Positions 63,370-64,000 of a stretch of DNA of 64,000 nucleotides are shown one piece after another. Within the stretch, counting starts at the first letter, position 1, and every line of letters starts with the position of its first letter. This stretch comes from JAJCYX01 sp965267175 (GTDB lineage: Bacteria > Chloroflexota > Dehalococcoidia > Lucifugimonadales > Lucifugimonadaceae): contig OZ253938.1 of assembly GCA_965267175.1 (NCBI GenBank), forward strand, positions 2,108,001 through 2,172,000, in the 5' to 3' direction. Position numbers and translations under genes: made by a program. The notes below the pieces were generated by a model, which worked only from the letters and a program-made list of their open reading frames with translations, had not been told where the DNA came from and made no database searches.

Positions 63370-64000
63370 CTAACTGAACTGAGGCATGTCTCTGCGTCGG
63401 CGTGAAGCCGTCGTTGCACCGCCCGACTCCGGCCACGGGCCGCCTAGGTGCTCGCCGGATTGGAGCGGCATGGCGGCGTTGCCGGCGATGTTGTTCCAGG
63501 TCCTAACCCTAAGAGCATGGTCGGTCTCGTACTCATTTCGCGAAAGAAGCGAGGGGTGTTCGCCGTCGAGTCGCTGCCGCACAGCTGCCAGATTGGCCGG
63601 GTCGTGGTCCCAGGATGGTTTGGAACTTTCGGCGGTGCGGCTGAACGGGAACTTGATCATGTAACGCACCCGTTCACTACGGTTTCCAGTCGCCGCGTGC
63701 CAGATGTCGAAGTGCGTGAGCAGCACTGAACCGGCCTTGACCAGCGAGAACTGCTGGCCCCGCAGGTTCACCAGCGTCACCATGCTTTCTGGAGATGCGA
63801 CGCGCCTGTGGCTCCCCGGCAGCAGGACCGTTGGTCCCATGTCGGGCTCCACGTCCTGCGGGTAGTACATGAACATCAGCTGGCGAATGTGGTCCACGTC
63901 CCGGTCCTGGTGACCACGTCCGAATCGTTCATCCTGATGCCAAGGCTGGCCGCGAGTGTGTGGAGGGTTCATATGGATGTGGCCACCCGGATCCCGCTTG
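63370..64000 (-). CDS. Phytanoyl-CoA dioxygenase (PhyH) family protein, C-terminal part
   Basis: Open towards the window edge. The frame continues upstream of the ATG at 63972 with GGHIH and runs out at 64000, so the N terminus is missing. Fe(II) site: WHQD (His-x-Asp) and IWHAATGN (distal His), with Arg about 10 residues later for 2-oxoglutarate. Such enzymes hydroxylate organic acids using 2-oxoglutarate and oxygen. PhyH enzymes are abundant in marine SAR202-type bacteria. Confidence 0.88.
   Translation of the reverse strand, partial: KRDPGGHIHMNPPHTRGQPWHQDERFGRGHQDRDVDHIRQLMFMYYPQDVEPDMGPTVLLPGSHRRVASPESMVTLVNLRGQQFSLVKAGSVLLTHFDIWHAATGNRSERVRYMIKFPFSRTAESSKPSWDHDPANLAAVRQRLDGEHPSLLSRNEYETDHALRVRTWNNIAGNAAMPLQSGEHLGGPWPESGGATTASRRRRDMPQFS

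Overview
The window reads as a GC-rich chromosomal segment from an uncultivated, probably marine Chloroflexota bacterium of the SAR202/Dehalococcoidia type. This is inferred from gene content: several enolase-superfamily sugar-acid dehydratases, an F420/FMN (LLM) oxidoreductase, a PhyH-type dioxygenase, and many lipoproteins with Thr/Pro-rich stalks after an A-C-S/G lipobox. There are no rRNA genes, CRISPR arrays, phage modules or transposases. Coding density is high. One tRNA gene (Arg, anticodon CCT) is present.

Layout. 0.2-4.5 kb: a lipoprotein and a very large secreted repeat protein, translationally coupled. 4.5-14.6 kb: an MFS carrier, an alpha/beta hydrolase, a DUF3179 lipoprotein whose reading frame is interrupted only by a TGA at the first Cys of its CxxC motif (a selenoprotein candidate), a site-2 protease, a giant PAS/GAF histidine kinase, a hotdog thioesterase and fabI. 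14.8-24.9 kb: an Eis-like acetyltransferase, two duplicated galactonate-dehydratase-like enolases flanking a beta-lactamase-fold/rhodanese protein and two small related unknowns, an acyl-CoA dehydrogenase, a GNAT protein, an HpcH/HpaI aldolase and clpS. 25-36 kb: a VWA lipoprotein with a hairpin over its ribosome site, an unknown protein, a Nudix protein, tRNA-Arg, a CopC-CopD-cytochrome c fusion, a B12-binding regulator with a C-terminal XRE helix-turn-helix, and a divergent five-domain fasciclin lipoprotein with a near-consensus promoter. 36-42.7 kb: an SDR, a PhnC-PhnE-PhnE importer without its binding protein, a TfoX-C protein, an HtrA lipoprotein protease and a surface lipoprotein. 42.8-50.5 kb: a PLP deaminase-family enzyme, a glucarate-dehydratase-like enolase, an epimerase, an LLM oxidoreductase, an MFS carrier with a CIRCE-like upstream dyad, and a RimB/RimK pair. 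50.5-64 kb: a DUF1800-NHL-DUF1501 operon, small membrane and zinc proteins, lipoproteins, a second PLP enzyme, a TetR/MFS divergon with twin operators, MazG, two ABM-like proteins beside a WYL regulator, and the C-terminal part of a PhyH dioxygenase cut by the window edge.

The catabolic genes (enolases, acyl-CoA dehydrogenase, aldolase, SDR, LLM enzyme, PLP lyases, PhyH) suggest oxidation of diverse sugar acids and organic acids. The secreted and lipid-anchored proteins point to a heavily decorated cell surface. Gaps between convergent genes often carry the same short palindromic repeat families. The two strongest candidates for new biology are the TGA-containing DUF3179 gene (7014-8549) and the B12-domain/XRE regulator with its divergent promoter region (31926-33125).
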